From assembly GCF_025532145.1 (NCBI RefSeq), contig NZ_ARXS01000004.1, forward strand, positions 177,195-241,194: DNA of 64,000 nt. Reading direction: 5' to 3'. Positions 52,497-62,408 of this stretch are shown here, piece after piece. Both the position numbers and the translations under genes were made by a program. Below the pieces are notes generated by a model. The model was not told the origin of the DNA. It made no database searches and saw nothing but the letters and a program-made list of their open reading frames with translations. Source of the stretch: Alloalcanivorax balearicus MACL04 (GTDB lineage: Bacteria > Pseudomonadota > Gammaproteobacteria > Pseudomonadales > Alcanivoracaceae). Position 1 is the first letter of the stretch. Each line of letters starts with the position of its first letter.

Positions 52497-53786
52497 CTAC
52501 AGCAGCGCCGCGAACGCTTCGCGGGCGGCCTTGATGGTGGCATCGATGTCTTCGTCGCTGTGGGCGATGGAGACGAAGCCGGCCTCAAAGGCGCTTGGTG
52601 CCAGATAGATGCCACGGTCCAGCATGGCGTGGAAAAAGCGCTGGAAGCGTTCCTTGTCGCAGGCCATCACTTCCGAGAAACGGCTGATCCGGGTCTGCTC
52701 GGTAAAGAACAGGCCGAACATGCCGCCCACCTGGTTGGTGGTGAAGCCGATCCCGCATTCCCGTGCCGCCATCGACAAGCCTTCGGTGAGGCGCCGGGCC
52801 TTGGCGTCAAGAGCGTCATGGAAGCCCGGCTCGCGCAGAGCCTGTAACGTGGCCAGGCCGGCGGCCATTGCCACCGGATTCCCGGACAGAGTGCCGGCCT
52901 GATAGACCGGTCCTAGTGGCGCCAGGCTTTCCATGATCTCGCGGCGCCCGCCGAGGGCCCCCACCGGCATACCACCACCGATGATTTTGCCCAGGGTGGT
53001 CAGATCCGGAGTAATGCCATAAAGGGCCTGGGCTCCGCCCAAAGCGACGCGGAAGCCGGTCATGACTTCGTCGAAGATCAACAGTGCGCCATGCTCGCTG
53101 CACTGGGCCCGCAGAGTGTCCAGGAAGCCTTGGGTGGGCGGTACACAGTTCATATTGCCGGCCACCGGCTCGACGATTACGGCGGCGATATCGCTGCCCT
53201 GTTGGGCGAACACTTCCGCGACGGCGGCGGCATCGTTGTAGGGCAGTACCAGGGTGTCGGCGGTGACCGCCGCCGGCACGCCGGGGGAACCGGGCGTGCC
53301 CAGGGTCAGGGCGCCGGAGCCGGCTTGTACCAGCAGGCTGTCCACATGGCCGTGGTAGCACCCTTCGAATTTTATGATCTTGTCCCGGCCAGTGTGGCCG
53401 CGAGCCAGGCGAATGGCGGACATGGTGGCTTCGGTGCCGGAGTTGACCATGCGCACCATGTCCATGGAAGGCACCATCTCGCAGACCAGATCAGCCATTT
53501 CCACTTCGACCTCGGTGGGGGCGCCGAAGCTCAGCCCGCGAGCCACCGCCTGTTGCACCGCTTCACGTACCGCCGGGGCGTTGTGGCCCAACACCATGGG
53601 TCCCCAGGAACCAACGTAGTCGGTATAGCGGTTGTCGTCCTCGTCGAACAGGTATGCGCCCTCCGCCCGCTCGAAGAACACCGGGGTGCCGCCGACACCG
53701 CTGAAGGCGCGGACCGGAGAGTTGACGCCACCGGGAATGTGCTTCTGGGCACGGCGAAACAGCTGTTCGGATTGCGTGCGACTCAT
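52497..53786 (-). CDS. hemL: Glutamate-1-semialdehyde 2,1-aminomutase
   Basis: 429 aa from ATG 53786 with AAGGAG five bases upstream. [13 protein letters not shown] at the start, [32 protein letters not shown] and the PLP lysine K267 in [14 protein letters not shown] match the enzyme. It makes 5-aminolevulinate for haem. It is the last of thiD-thiE-hemL on the minus strand, an order also seen in Pseudomonas. A strong hairpin CCCGGCTC/GAGCCGGG (53813-53834) lies in the leader. Confidence 0.96.
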   Translation of the reverse strand: MSRTQSEQLFRRAQKHIPGGVNSPVRAFSGVGGTPVFFERAEGAYLFDEDDNRYTDYVGSWGPMVLGHNAPAVREAVQQAVARGLSFGAPTEVEVEMADLVCEMVPSMDMVRMVNSGTEATMSAIRLARGHTGRDKIIKFEGCYHGHVDSLLVQAGSGALTLGTPGSPGVPAAVTADTLVLPYNDAAAVAEVFAQQGSDIAAVIVEPVAGNMNCVPPTQGFLDTLRAQCSEHGALLIFDEVMTGFRVALGGAQALYGITPDLTTLGKIIGGGMPVGALGGRREIMESLAPLGPVYQAGTLSGNPVAMAAGLATLQALREPGFHDALDAKARRLTEGLSMAARECGIGFTTNQVGGMFGLFFTEQTRISRFSEVMACDKERFQRFFHAMLDRGIYLAPSAFEAGFVSIAHSDEDIDATIKAAREAFAALL

Positions 53787-53931
53787 GGGAACTCCTTGCG
53801 AAACGGATCCGGCCCGGCTCACGGAAGAGCCGGGCAGGGGATCATGAGGGTGGCATCCGCCACCGGGGATTGAGTGGCATTATGCGTATTCCGGAAACCG
53901 GTCGCCACCTCCGGAAGATGACCGTTCCGGG

Positions 53932-54570
53932 TCAGTGGACCGGGAACAATCGGGAGAGCTGGCGCGCCCGGATCTCGATCTCACCGTAGTCGGCGGTGGC
54001 GAATAGCCCGTGAATCAGTGCGATCATATCGGCGCCGGCGTCAATCAGCGGCTGGGCGTTGTCCGTGGTGATGCCGCCGATGGCGACCAGAGGCTGATCG
54101 AAGCGGTCACGGGCTTCCCGCAGGGTGTCCAGAGTCACCGGCGGCGCCTCGGGTTTGGTGTGGGACGGATAGAAGCGCCCCAGTGCCAGGTAATCCGCGC
54201 CCTCGGCAGCGCCTTTGGCGGCCAGCGTCAGATCGCCGTGGCAGGAGATGCCAATAATCTTGTCGGCACCGAGCAAGGCCCGGGCGGTGGGCACAGCGCC
54301 GTCACTTTGCCCCATATGCACGCCATCGGCGTTGACCGCCTGGGCCAGGGCCGGGTCATCATTGACGATGAACAGCGCACCGTATTGGTGGCACAGTTCG
54401 GCCAGGCGGCCGGCTCGCTCCAGCCGCTGCATGGCGCTGGCGGGTTTGTCTCGATACTGCAGTAGCCGGGCGCCGCCACGCAGAGCGGCCTCGGCCGCGG
54501 GCAGCAGGTGCTGACCCGGAATGAGCATGGGGTCGGTGATGGCATAGAGGCCATGTAAGCGGGCTGTCAC
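53932..54570 (-). CDS. thiE: Thiamine phosphate synthase
   Basis: 212 aa from GTG 54570 with GGAGG five bases upstream. GLYAITDPMLIPG, LLQYRDKPAS, LFIVNDDPALAQAVNADGVHMGQSDG, ALGRFYPSHTKPEAP and VAIGGI are TenI/ThiE signatures. It couples HMP-pyrophosphate with the thiazole phosphate. Four-base overlap (GTGA) with thiD. Confidence 0.94.
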   Translation of the reverse strand: MTARLHGLYAITDPMLIPGQHLLPAAEAALRGGARLLQYRDKPASAMQRLERAGRLAELCHQYGALFIVNDDPALAQAVNADGVHMGQSDGAVPTARALLGADKIIGISCHGDLTLAAKGAAEGADYLALGRFYPSHTKPEAPPVTLDTLREARDRFDQPLVAIGGITTDNAQPLIDAGADMIALIHGLFATADYGEIEIRARQLSRLFPVH

Positions 54571-55361
54571 GGCGTCCTCCGGTCGGGAACATGTTGGCCC
54601 TGGCCCGGCTGCCAAGCGGTGCGCAGATAGTGATCCACGCGGGCCTGCCCCTCCGCCACGGCCTGTTCCAGCGGCATTCCCAGGCCACGCAGGCAGGCAA
54701 TGGAGGACGCCAGGGTGCAACCGGAGCCGTGATAGACGTGGGGCAGACGTTGCCAGTGCCAGCTTTGCGTCTCACCGGTGCCTCGGAACAGGTGATTGCT
54801 GACCTGATCGGTGTCGTCATGGGTGCCGGTGATCAACACCGCTCTGGCGCCACGCTGGCACAGGCGTTGGCCGCAATCGGCCACGCTTTGCATGCTCGTC
54901 GCGCCCGACGTTCCGTCGTCTCCGGCGAGCAGCCGGGCTTCGGGCAAATTGGGGGTGAGCAGTTCGCACAGTGGCGCCAGCTCGCCGATCATGGCGTCGC
55001 CGAGGGATTCCCGGGTCAGGCTGCCGCCGCTTTCCGCCGCCAGGACCGGGTCCAGAATCACCGGTACACCGGGCAAACGCGCCAGTAGGCGGGCGATGAA
55101 GCGGACCGTGGCCAGTGAGCCGGTCATGCCGATCTTCACCGCCTGGAAATCGTAGTCGGCAAGCAGAGCGTCCGCCTGGCGCTCCAGCAGGTCGATATCG
55201 GTCAGTTGGAAGCCCAACACATGCTGGCTGTTCTGCACCGTCAGCGCGGTGATCAGTGTGCTGGCCAGTCCGCCCAGATCATGGATGGCCTCGATATCGG
55301 CGTGAATGCCGGCGCCGCCGGAAGGGTCGTGGCCGGCGATAACTAGAATATTGGGTTTCAT
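54567..55361 (-). CDS. thiD: Hydroxymethylpyrimidine (phosphate) kinase
   Basis: 264 aa of the ribokinase fold: ILVIAGHDPSGGAGIHADIEAI, VILDPVLAAESGGSLT and the C-terminal catalytic HGSGCTLASSIACLRGLG. It phosphorylates HMP and HMP-P for thiamine synthesis. The ribosome site before ATG 55361 is weak. I looked for a TPP riboswitch upstream and found none of its conserved segments. Confidence 0.94.
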   Translation of the reverse strand: MKPNILVIAGHDPSGGAGIHADIEAIHDLGGLASTLITALTVQNSQHVLGFQLTDIDLLERQADALLADYDFQAVKIGMTGSLATVRFIARLLARLPGVPVILDPVLAAESGGSLTRESLGDAMIGELAPLCELLTPNLPEARLLAGDDGTSGATSMQSVADCGQRLCQRGARAVLITGTHDDTDQVSNHLFRGTGETQSWHWQRLPHVYHGSGCTLASSIACLRGLGMPLEQAVAEGQARVDHYLRTAWQPGQGQHVPDRRTP

Positions 55362-55466
55362 GGTGTCGTCGTCGAAAGCCGAAGGGCTGAAAGTGGGACG
55401 CCGGGCGGAGGCGCCGACGTGTATTGCTAGCGTCAGACGTTCAGTCGGTGGCGTCAAGAGCCTTGA

Positions 55467-55892
55467 TCAGAACGGCTTGACCACCACCAGAATCACGATA
55501 CCGATCAGCAACAGCACTGGCACTTCGTTGAACACCCGAAAGAAACGATGGCTTTTGGTGTTGGCGTCGGCGGCGAACTTCTTCAGGTGGGCCAGGCACA
55601 TATGATGGTAACCGATCAACAAGACCACCAGCGCCAGCTTGGCGTGCATCCAGCCTTGGGTTTTGTACAGGTCCCAGTGGCTGATCAGCATCCACAGGCC
55701 CAGCACCACGGTGACGATCATGCTCGGGTTCATGATGCCCCGGTAAAGTTTACGCTCCATAATCTTGAAGCGCTCGCGACTGACCTGATCCTCGGCCATG
55801 GCGTGATACACGAACAGGCGTGGCAGGTAAAAAATACCAGCGAACCAGCAAATAACCGCAATCAAATGAAAGGCTTTCAGCCACAAAAACAT
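55467..55892 (-). CDS. hemJ: Protoporphyrinogen IX oxidase HemJ family
   Basis: 141 aa with four membrane helices. Family residues: the His in LKAFHLIAVICWFAGIFYLPRLFVYH and the Lys in HAKLALVVLLIGYHH. HemJ oxidises protoporphyrinogen IX in haem synthesis, which suits its place upstream of thiDE-hemL on the same strand. AAGGAG lies nine bases before the ATG. UPF0093 is the older family name. Confidence 0.9.
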   Translation of the reverse strand: MFLWLKAFHLIAVICWFAGIFYLPRLFVYHAMAEDQVSRERFKIMERKLYRGIMNPSMIVTVVLGLWMLISHWDLYKTQGWMHAKLALVVLLIGYHHMCLAHLKKFAADANTKSHRFFRVFNEVPVLLLIGIVILVVVKPF

Positions 55893-56034
55893 GGGTTGGG
55901 GCTCCTTGCAGCGAAAGTGGCCCAGTGGCTGTACCGGGCTTCCGGGCGTACACTATAACGGCTTTTTTTCAATGATCACGTCCGGGTTGGCGGAGGGCTG
56001 GCCGGGGAGTGTGCTTTTCTGCTCGGGGAGTCTA

Positions 56035-57411
56035 GTGAAGAGAGGACCGCGTTCCGGCCGGCTGTTACGTTATTACTTCTTCCGCACGCGGCGCCTTACG
56101 CGCAGGCAATTGGGTACCATTCAGGACTGGAAGCTGCGCGCCGTGTTCTGGATTGGTGCTCTGCTGGTCGGGTTGCTGGTGGTGGGGTTCGCCTGGGCGG
56201 TGGAACTGGCCTCGGAAACCTTCAACCGCATTCACGCCTACTCGCCTTACATCCCCGTTGCCATGACCCCGCTGGGGATGATGGTGATCATCTGGCTGAT
56301 GCGCCGCATGGGGCCGGAAGCCCAGGGCAGCGGGATTCCTCAGGTATTGGTGGTGCTGAAGCAACGCTATCATTGGTTGCGCCCGACCTTTCTGTCGCTG
56401 CGGGTGATCGCACTGAAGTTCGTTCTCACCGTGCTCGGTGTACTGTGCGGTGCCAGTATCGGTCGCGAGGGCCCCAGCGTACAAATCGGCGCGGCGATGA
56501 TGTACTCGGTGGGTCAGGTTGGACGTCTGCAGCAAAAGTACGTGGATAACGCCCTGATCGTCGCCGGAGGCGCGGCCGGGGTCTCGGCGGCGTTCAACGC
56601 CCCGCTGGCCGGTATCGTGTTCGCCATCGAGGAACTGTCCGGCTCTTTCGAGCAACGCACCAGCGGCACCCTGATTCTGGCGATCATCCTCTCGGGTGTG
56701 GTGGTGCTGATGATTAACGGCCACTACAGCTACTTTGGTCACCCCCAGGGCGATCTGGAACTGACCGCCAACTGGCTGGCCATCGGCGTGGTCGCGCTCA
56801 TCTGCGGTTTGCTGGGCGGTCTGTTCAGTCGTCTGCTGATCAGTGGCAGCCGCTGGTTGACACCGCATGCCGTCAGGCACCCATATCGGGTGGTGTTTCT
56901 CTGTGGCGTGGTGCTGGTGGCGCTGGGTCTGCTGACCGGCGGCGCCACTTATGGCAGTGGTTACGAGGAGGCGCGCAGCCTGCTGGATGGGGAGCATGTC
57001 GGTGACTGGTCCTTCCCGCTGGCGAAAATGGGAGCGACCCTGGTGTCCTATTTCACCGGACTGCCCGGCGGCCTGTTCTCGCCCAGCCTGGCCGCCGGTG
57101 CTGGCATCGGCAGTGCCTTGAGCGGCTGGTTCCCGGAGGCTTCGGTGGTTGGCATCACCGTGGTGGCGATGGCGGCGTTTCTGGCCGGCGTGATTCAGCG
57201 TCCGATCACCTCCTTTGTGATCGTCATGGAATTGACCGGCAACCGACACGATCTGCTGTTGTCTCTGATGGTGGGCGCCTTTCTGTCCGCCGCGGTATCG
57301 AAACTGGTATGGTCGCGTCCATTGTATGATTCCCTGGCGGAGCGCATGGCCAACGGCGCGGGGATGGCGGCCGAGGGGCGGCGTCCCGCCAGTGAGGACA
57401 AGGCGGCCTGA
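56035..57411 (+). CDS. CLC-type chloride/proton antiporter
   Basis: 458 aa from GTG 56035, which has GGGGAG four bases upstream; longer ORFs lack homology at the start. The three ion-path motifs are intact: GSGIPQ (98-103), GREGP (143-147, gating Glu145) and GLPGGLFSP. A Glu pair in FAIEEL (199-200) matches the proton glutamate of exchangers, so it is an antiporter rather than a channel. There are no CBS domains. It lies where Pseudomonas has argC upstream of the DUF6776-bactofilin-erpA genes. Confidence 0.88.
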   Translation: MKRGPRSGRLLRYYFFRTRRLTRRQLGTIQDWKLRAVFWIGALLVGLLVVGFAWAVELASETFNRIHAYSPYIPVAMTPLGMMVIIWLMRRMGPEAQGSGIPQVLVVLKQRYHWLRPTFLSLRVIALKFVLTVLGVLCGASIGREGPSVQIGAAMMYSVGQVGRLQQKYVDNALIVAGGAAGVSAAFNAPLAGIVFAIEELSGSFEQRTSGTLILAIILSGVVVLMINGHYSYFGHPQGDLELTANWLAIGVVALICGLLGGLFSRLLISGSRWLTPHAVRHPYRVVFLCGVVLVALGLLTGGATYGSGYEEARSLLDGEHVGDWSFPLAKMGATLVSYFTGLPGGLFSPSLAAGAGIGSALSGWFPEASVVGITVVAMAAFLAGVIQRPITSFVIVMELTGNRHDLLLSLMVGAFLSAAVSKLVWSRPLYDSLAERMANGAGMAAEGRRPASEDKAA

Positions 57412-57504
57412 GTTGCCGGGCCGGATGGCCCTGCCTATTATTTTCCCCGGTCCGGTGGCTTGAATGGCCCGGGGCTCGGGGGAGTTACCTATTTGGAGCA
57501 TTCT

Positions 57505-57576
57505 ATGGCCTTGGCTGAAACGGCAAACAAGCTCAGGGCGCGCATCGCTGATGGCGATAGCGGGTTGTGGTCCTGA
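57505..57576 (+). CDS. Possible 23-aa leader peptide coupled to the next gene
   Basis: ATG 57505 has GGAG six bases upstream and encodes MALAETANKLRARIADGDSG followed by LWS. Its TGA (57574-57576) overlaps the next gene's ATG as TGATG. The good ribosome site and exact coupling suggest translation, but 23 codons are too few to prove it. I recognise no family. Confidence 0.35.
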   Translation: MALAETANKLRARIADGDSGLWS

Positions 57577-58328
57577 TGGCGAAGTGGGGCGTGAAAAACC
57601 GGTTGGACGATGTGGTGCTGGTGCCGATCAGCCCCTCCACCCAGCGTCGTCGGCGTTTGTTGGCGGGCCTGGCGGTGTCGATATTGTGCCTGGCGTGCCT
57701 GGTGGGGGGCGGCGCTCTGGTCTGGTGGTATGGTGTGCCAGGGCTGTCGGTGATCGCCGGCGACAGTAGCGAAGGTGAGGAGGACGGTCCTGCCCGGCGT
57801 TCTTTGCACCAGGTCAAACAGGAACTGGATCAGGCTCGCAAGGATCTGGCGGTGTACCGTACCGAAGCCCAGGTGGGGGAACAGGCGCGGGAGCAGCTGC
57901 GTCAGGAAATCCGGGCCCTGCGTGATCAGCAGGCGGAACTGGAGCAAGCGGTCTCGTTCTACAAGAGTGTGATGTCCCCCAGCGACGAAGATCATGGGCT
58001 GGTGGTGCAGAAGCTGGAATTGAGTCCCGCTGAGGGTGAGCGGCGGGTGCGTTATCGCCTGGTGCTGGTGCAAACCGGGGAGAACCGGGATGCCCTGTCC
58101 GGCCGTGTCAGTTTCACTCTGCGCGGCAGTCGTGATGGCGAGGCGTTCACCGCCGATGCCGCTGATTATCTGGAAGAGCATAGCGAGGACAAGTTTCAGT
58201 TCCGGTATTTTCAGGAGCTTTCGGGTATCGTAACGGTGCCCGCGGAACTGCAGGTGTCATCTCTGGAGGTGACCGCCACGGCATCCGGGCGAAGGACCGC
58301 ACAGTCGGAACAACGACTGCCTTGGTGA
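57576..58328 (+). CDS. Membrane-anchored coiled-coil protein (DUF6776-like)
   Basis: 250 aa. A basic cytoplasmic start (QRRRRLLAG), one transmembrane segment (about 33-55), an acidic linker, a coiled coil (about 72-130, KQELDQARKDLAVYRTEAQV) and a beta-rich periplasmic end (RYRLVLVQTGENRDALSGRV, FQFRYFQELSG). Its own ribosome site is poor, so it may depend on the 23-codon ORF before it. It sits directly upstream of bactofilin and may be its membrane partner. Function unknown. Confidence 0.72.
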   Translation: MAKWGVKNRLDDVVLVPISPSTQRRRRLLAGLAVSILCLACLVGGGALVWWYGVPGLSVIAGDSSEGEEDGPARRSLHQVKQELDQARKDLAVYRTEAQVGEQAREQLRQEIRALRDQQAELEQAVSFYKSVMSPSDEDHGLVVQKLELSPAEGERRVRYRLVLVQTGENRDALSGRVSFTLRGSRDGEAFTADAADYLEEHSEDKFQFRYFQELSGIVTVPAELQVSSLEVTATASGRRTAQSEQRLPW

Positions 58329-58395
58329 GCTTCCGGGGGGGAGCGGGGCGTGCTTCGAAGCGCTCCGGTACAACGATAATCATCAGGAGACAACG

Positions 58396-58833
58396 GTGTT
58401 GGGTCGAGATAAGAAAGGCAATGCACAAGGCTTTCGCGACCACACCCTGATTGCCGCCAGTGCCCGCATCTTGGGGGATGTGGAATTCACCGGCGGCCTG
58501 CATATTCAGGGGGAAGTGGAAGGGAACATTCGTGCCGGCGATGAAGGCGGACAGCTGATCATCGGTGAAACCGGGGTGGTGCGTGGCGAGATTCACGTGC
58601 CGCGGGTCACCATCAACGGCCGGGTCGAGGGCGACGTCAGCGCCGCCGAGCATCTGGAACTGGCCAGCAAGGCGTCGGTGGACGGCAATGTCTATTACGT
58701 CATGCTGGAAATGGTGATGGGCGCCCGGGTCAACGGTAAACTGGTGCGTATGGACGAGGAACGGCGTAATCTGCCGGCTCCCGGGCGGAAAGCTGGGGAA
58801 CAGGTCGAGGCGGATCCAGCGGAAACCGTCTGA
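58396..58833 (+). CDS. Bactofilin (polymer-forming cytoskeletal protein)
   Basis: 145 aa from a GTG start with AGGAG six bases upstream. The core is a right-handed beta-helix of short repeats: LIAASARILGDVEFTGGLHIQGEVEGNI, IIGETGVVRGEIHVPRVTINGRVEGDV. The termini are disordered. Bactofilins self-assemble without nucleotide and position cell-wall enzymes. The mepM-type endopeptidase at 61026-62408 is a plausible client. Confidence 0.9.
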   Translation: MLGRDKKGNAQGFRDHTLIAASARILGDVEFTGGLHIQGEVEGNIRAGDEGGQLIIGETGVVRGEIHVPRVTINGRVEGDVSAAEHLELASKASVDGNVYYVMLEMVMGARVNGKLVRMDEERRNLPAPGRKAGEQVEADPAETV

Positions 58834-58956
58834 GGCATCGGGCCTGTTGGGGCCTGACACCGGCAAGGCTTCTGGCGGTGGCGCAAGCCATCGCCGGCCA
58901 TTCTTGACTAAAACACTCAGGTATTGGACCATGCTCGCCCTGGATATGAAGTGATC

Positions 58957-59298
58957 ATGATGAGCGAATCCGCACCTATTACCCTGACCGAGCGCGCAGC
59001 TCAGAAAGTCCAGGAGTTGCGTGACGACGAAGGCAATCCCGATCTGAAGCTGCGGGTGTACATCACCGGCGGTGGCTGCGCGGGATTCTCCTACGGCTTT
59101 ACTTTCGATGAGCAGGTTAACGACGACGATACCTCGGTGGACCGGGAAGGTGTGACCTTGCTGGTGGACGCCATGAGTATTCAGTACCTGGATGGTTCCG
59201 AAGTGGACTATGAGCAGGGGCTGATGGGCTCCCGCTTCGTGGTCAACAATCCCAATGCGGCAACAACCTGCGGTTGCGGCTCCTCCTTCTCTGTGTAA
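58957..59298 (+). CDS. erpA: Iron-sulfur insertion protein ErpA
   Basis: 113 aa. [49 protein letters not shown] A-type carrier with its three cluster cysteines, one in GGGCAGF and two in CGCGSSFSV. It passes 2Fe-2S/4Fe-4S clusters to apo-proteins. The ATGs at 58957 and 58960 are equally possible; the ribosome site is weak. From 58834 to 58956 there is no gene and probably its promoter. Confidence 0.95.
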   Translation: MMSESAPITLTERAAQKVQELRDDEGNPDLKLRVYITGGGCAGFSYGFTFDEQVNDDDTSVDREGVTLLVDAMSIQYLDGSEVDYEQGLMGSRFVVNNPNAATTCGCGSSFSV

Positions 59299-59401
59299 AT
59301 CTTTCAAGGGCAATCTCCGTGCGAGACACCCCTGGCGGATCGTCATAAAACCGTCACCAAACAGTCAAATCATTGTCTCCACGGGCATGGATGCTGGAGG
59401 C

Positions 59402-59944
59402 ATGATGATTCAGCGACCCAGTTTCCAACGTATGACCGCCGCCGACGTGCGTGCCATGTGCTGGCTGTCCAAACAGCCGCGGGCAGCCCGTTGGGCCCGA
59501 GCGGCACGCCTGGTATCCCGCCTTGGTGATGGGCCTCTGTACGTGGTGCTGGTGGCTCTGGTGTGGACCTTGCTGGATGGCATCGGCACGGTGTTCGCGC
59601 AGGCGGCGGCTATTGCCTACGTCATTGAGGTGCCGGCGTTCATGTTGCTGAAGAATCTGATTCGCCGCCCGCGTCCGGCGGACAGCGTGGAGGCGCTCAA
59701 TGCCTTCATCAAACCGGCGGATCGCTTCAGTTTCCCGTCGGGGCATACCGCCGCGGCTTCCGTCATGGCTACCCTGATTTGTGTTTTCTTCCCGGCACTG
59801 GCGCCCATGGCCGTGCTGTTCGCTCTTATGGTCGGTGCCTCGCGTGTGCTGCTGGGCGTTCACTACCCCACGGATATCCTCGCCGGCGCCACCCTGGGCA
59901 TCTCGTCCACGCTGAGCGCGCTTTGGATTCTTGGGAGCGTGTGA
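59402..59944 (+). CDS. PAP2-family membrane phosphatase
   Basis: 180 aa. The three phosphatase motifs are KNLIRRPRP, PSGHTAAASVM and SRVLLGVHYPTD, within about five hydrophobic segments. It is likely an inner-membrane lipid phosphatase (undecaprenyl-pyrophosphate or phosphatidylglycerophosphate type). ATG 59402 and 59405 both follow GGAGG closely; ATG 59387 is also open. It ends one base before the convergent anmK stop. Confidence 0.85.
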   Translation: MMIQRPSFQRMTAADVRAMCWLSKQPRAARWARAARLVSRLGDGPLYVVLVALVWTLLDGIGTVFAQAAAIAYVIEVPAFMLLKNLIRRPRPADSVEALNAFIKPADRFSFPSGHTAAASVMATLICVFFPALAPMAVLFALMVGASRVLLGVHYPTDILAGATLGISSTLSALWILGSV

Positions 59945-61036
59945 TCAGGGCAGCGTGAGCTGGCCAAGCACCGCGGCCCGACTGGCTCCGGTGACCGCCG
60001 GCGCATTCCCGGTTTCCCCTTCGATTCTGGCCCAGGCCAGCCAGGCAAAAGCGCCGGCTTCCACCCAGTCCGGATGCAGACCGAAATCCTCGGTGGAACA
60101 CACCGGGATGTCGAGCAGGGCATGGAGGCGGGCTAGTAAATGCTGGTTATTGGCACCTCCGCCACAAACCAGCAGCCGTTGTGGTGCGAAATCGTTAAGG
60201 GCGTTGGCGATGGTGCGGGCGGTCAGTTCCGCCAGAGTGCTTTGGACCTGCCGCGCATTGGCGTCCGCTGGCAGTCGCTGTTGCAGCCAGTCCTCGTTGA
60301 AATGCTCACGGCCGGTGCTTTTCGGGGGCGGCAGCCGAAAATAGGGATCGGCCAGCAGGCTGTTCAGCAGATCCGGCAAGAGGGCGCCGCCGGCGGCCCA
60401 GGCGCCGTCCCGGTCATAGGGCTCGCCCTGATGGCGCTGTATCCAGAGGTCCATCAGGACATTGCCGGGGCCGGTATCAAAGCCGCCAATCAGCTTGCCC
60501 TCATCCAGTAGAGTGACGTTGGCCATGCCGCCAATGTTGACCACCGCGACCCTTTGCGCCACCGCGCCGAACAGCCGCTGGTGGAAGCGGGGTACCAGGG
60601 GGGCTCCCTGGCCGCCGAGCACCATGTCTTTATTGCGGAAGTTGCTCACTACCGGGATGCCGGTGCGGACGGCCAGGGTATCCGGGCAACCGAGTTGAAC
60701 ACTGAAACCGAGGTCGCCGGGGCGATGGCGAACGGTCTGGCCATGACAGCCCACGGCATGGATCTGCTCCGGTTGATGACCGGATTGCGTCAGCAAGGCC
60801 TGTGTGGCGCGGGCGTAAGCTTCGCCGAGCTGTCGATGAACGTGCCCGGCCTGATCGATCTCGTCAGGGCCGCTGCGGCAAAGCTTCAGGATATCGTCAC
60901 GCAGGGTATCGGGTAAGGGAGAGCCCTGGTGGGCGAGAAGTTGGAAACCCCGCTTGCCGACGCGGGCCAGCACCGCGTCGATGCCATCGACACTGGTGCC
61001 GGTCATCAGACCAATGTAGAGCCCGTCACCGGACAT
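59945..61036 (-). CDS. anmK: Anhydro-N-acetylmuramic acid kinase
   Basis: 363 aa from ATG 61036. GLMTGTSVDGIDAVL binds ATP; CHGQTVRHRP, VSNFRNKDMVLGGQGAPLVP and NIGGMANVTLL, GFDTGPGNVLMD are family segments. It opens and phosphorylates anhydro-MurNAc released by wall turnover. It overlaps the mepM 3' end by 11 bases; both serve murein recycling and remodelling. Confidence 0.95.
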   Translation of the reverse strand: MSGDGLYIGLMTGTSVDGIDAVLARVGKRGFQLLAHQGSPLPDTLRDDILKLCRSGPDEIDQAGHVHRQLGEAYARATQALLTQSGHQPEQIHAVGCHGQTVRHRPGDLGFSVQLGCPDTLAVRTGIPVVSNFRNKDMVLGGQGAPLVPRFHQRLFGAVAQRVAVVNIGGMANVTLLDEGKLIGGFDTGPGNVLMDLWIQRHQGEPYDRDGAWAAGGALLPDLLNSLLADPYFRLPPPKSTGREHFNEDWLQQRLPADANARQVQSTLAELTARTIANALNDFAPQRLLVCGGGANNQHLLARLHALLDIPVCSTEDFGLHPDWVEAGAFAWLAWARIEGETGNAPAVTGASRAAVLGQLTLP

Positions 61037-62408
61037 CGCTGCGTGCCAGGGTGGCGGCTCCGGCAAACAGAGTCATCTGCGAGTTCACGCGACGCACCTG
61101 GGCCAGGTATTGCTCCTTGTTCCCCGGGCTGACGCCCTGCGCTTTGGGCAGTGGTACGGTTTGCGGGTTGCGATGCACGCCGTCAATGCGGAACTCGTAA
61201 TGCAGGTGCGGGCCGGTGGCAAGGCCGGAAGAGCCTACGTAGCCGATGGTCTGGCCCTGATTGACCCGTGTGCCCACGCGAACGCCTTTGGCGAAGCCGC
61301 GCATGTGAGCGTACAGCGTGGTGTAGCGACGGCCGTGCTGAACGATGATCACGTTGCCATAGCCGCCTTTGACACCGGCGAAGATCACCTTGCCTTTGCC
61401 GGCGGCCTTGATCGGTGTACCGGACGGCGCGGCATAATCAGTGCCCTTGTGCGCGCGGATCGTGTTCAGCACCGGATGGCGGCGTCCCGGGTTAAAGCCG
61501 GAACTGATGCGGGAAAAAGCCACCGGGGTGCGGATGAAGGCTTTGCGCATGGAGTTGCCTTGCGCGTCCAGGTACGCCACGGCGCCGTCTTCATCCTGAT
61601 ACTGGTAGGCGGTCAGGTGACGGCCCCGGTTCCAGAATTCGGCGGCCAGAATGTCGCCTTCGCCAACTTTTTCACCGTCCAGGTACAACTCCTCGAAGAG
61701 CACGCGGAAGCGGTCCCCGGGCCGGATGTCGAGAACGAAATCCACATCCCAGCCGAAGATGTTGGCCAACTGCATGGTCAGATTGTCGCTCATTCCGGCG
61801 GCCTGGCCGGCCAGGAACAGCGAACTGTTGATGGTGGCGTCGGCGAAGCGGACCCGGCGCTGGTACTCGCGCTGCTCGGTGCTGGCTTGCCAGGTGCCGT
61901 CCCCGGTGAGGGTGGCGGTGATGGTCTGGATCCTGGAAGGCTTGTATTTCAGGGCCTGAAGTTCGCCCTGCTCGTTGAGCAGAACCTCGAAGGTCTGGCC
62001 GGGGCGAATATTCTTGAGATCCTGCAGGCGCTTGTGGCCGGTCACCAGCCGATGAACCTGGGCGGCGGTAACGCCGCGGTCCTGCAACAGGCGGCCCAGG
62101 GTGTCGCCCGAAGCCACGGTGATGGTCTCCCATTGGGGAGTGGGCTCGGGAAGTGCCGGTTCGGCTGCGAGGTCGCTGTCCGGTGCGGAGTCAGTGTCCG
62201 CCGCCGGGGCCGGTTTGGCTGCGACAGGGGGATCGCCGGCGGCTTCGAGGTTCAAATCCAGGGTTTGCGGGCGTTCGGGTCGACTTTCTCCGGATTCTGG
62301 TAGCAGGGTCACCAGGGTAACGATCAAAACAAGGCTTCCGGAGAGCAAAAGGTGGGTGCGGGGGAAATGGCGCACCGATCGACCGAGGGCGGATATATGT
62401 TTTCTCAT
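61026..62408 (-). CDS. mepM: M23 peptidoglycan DD-endopeptidase (MepM-like)
   Basis: 460 aa from ATG 62408. One N-terminal membrane anchor, a Pro/Ala/Asp-rich linker, a LysM/OapA-type region (ITVASGDTLGRLLQDRGV), a Csd3-like domain 2 and a C-terminal zinc peptidase with HKGTDYAAP and GPHLHYEFR, holding the metal ligands. It cuts D-Ala-mDAP crosslinks so that new strands can be added. It is upstream of anmK and divergent from tyrS. Confidence 0.92.
   Translation of the reverse strand: MRKHISALGRSVRHFPRTHLLLSGSLVLIVTLVTLLPESGESRPERPQTLDLNLEAAGDPPVAAKPAPAADTDSAPDSDLAAEPALPEPTPQWETITVASGDTLGRLLQDRGVTAAQVHRLVTGHKRLQDLKNIRPGQTFEVLLNEQGELQALKYKPSRIQTITATLTGDGTWQASTEQREYQRRVRFADATINSSLFLAGQAAGMSDNLTMQLANIFGWDVDFVLDIRPGDRFRVLFEELYLDGEKVGEGDILAAEFWNRGRHLTAYQYQDEDGAVAYLDAQGNSMRKAFIRTPVAFSRISSGFNPGRRHPVLNTIRAHKGTDYAAPSGTPIKAAGKGKVIFAGVKGGYGNVIIVQHGRRYTTLYAHMRGFAKGVRVGTRVNQGQTIGYVGSSGLATGPHLHYEFRIDGVHRNPQTVPLPKAQGVSPGNKEQYLAQVRRVNSQMTLFAGAATLARSDVR

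Noticed and set aside
55362..55466. TPP riboswitch upstream of thiD
   Set aside because: None of the conserved thi-box segments (CTGAGA, ACCTGATCTGGAT-like) is present.
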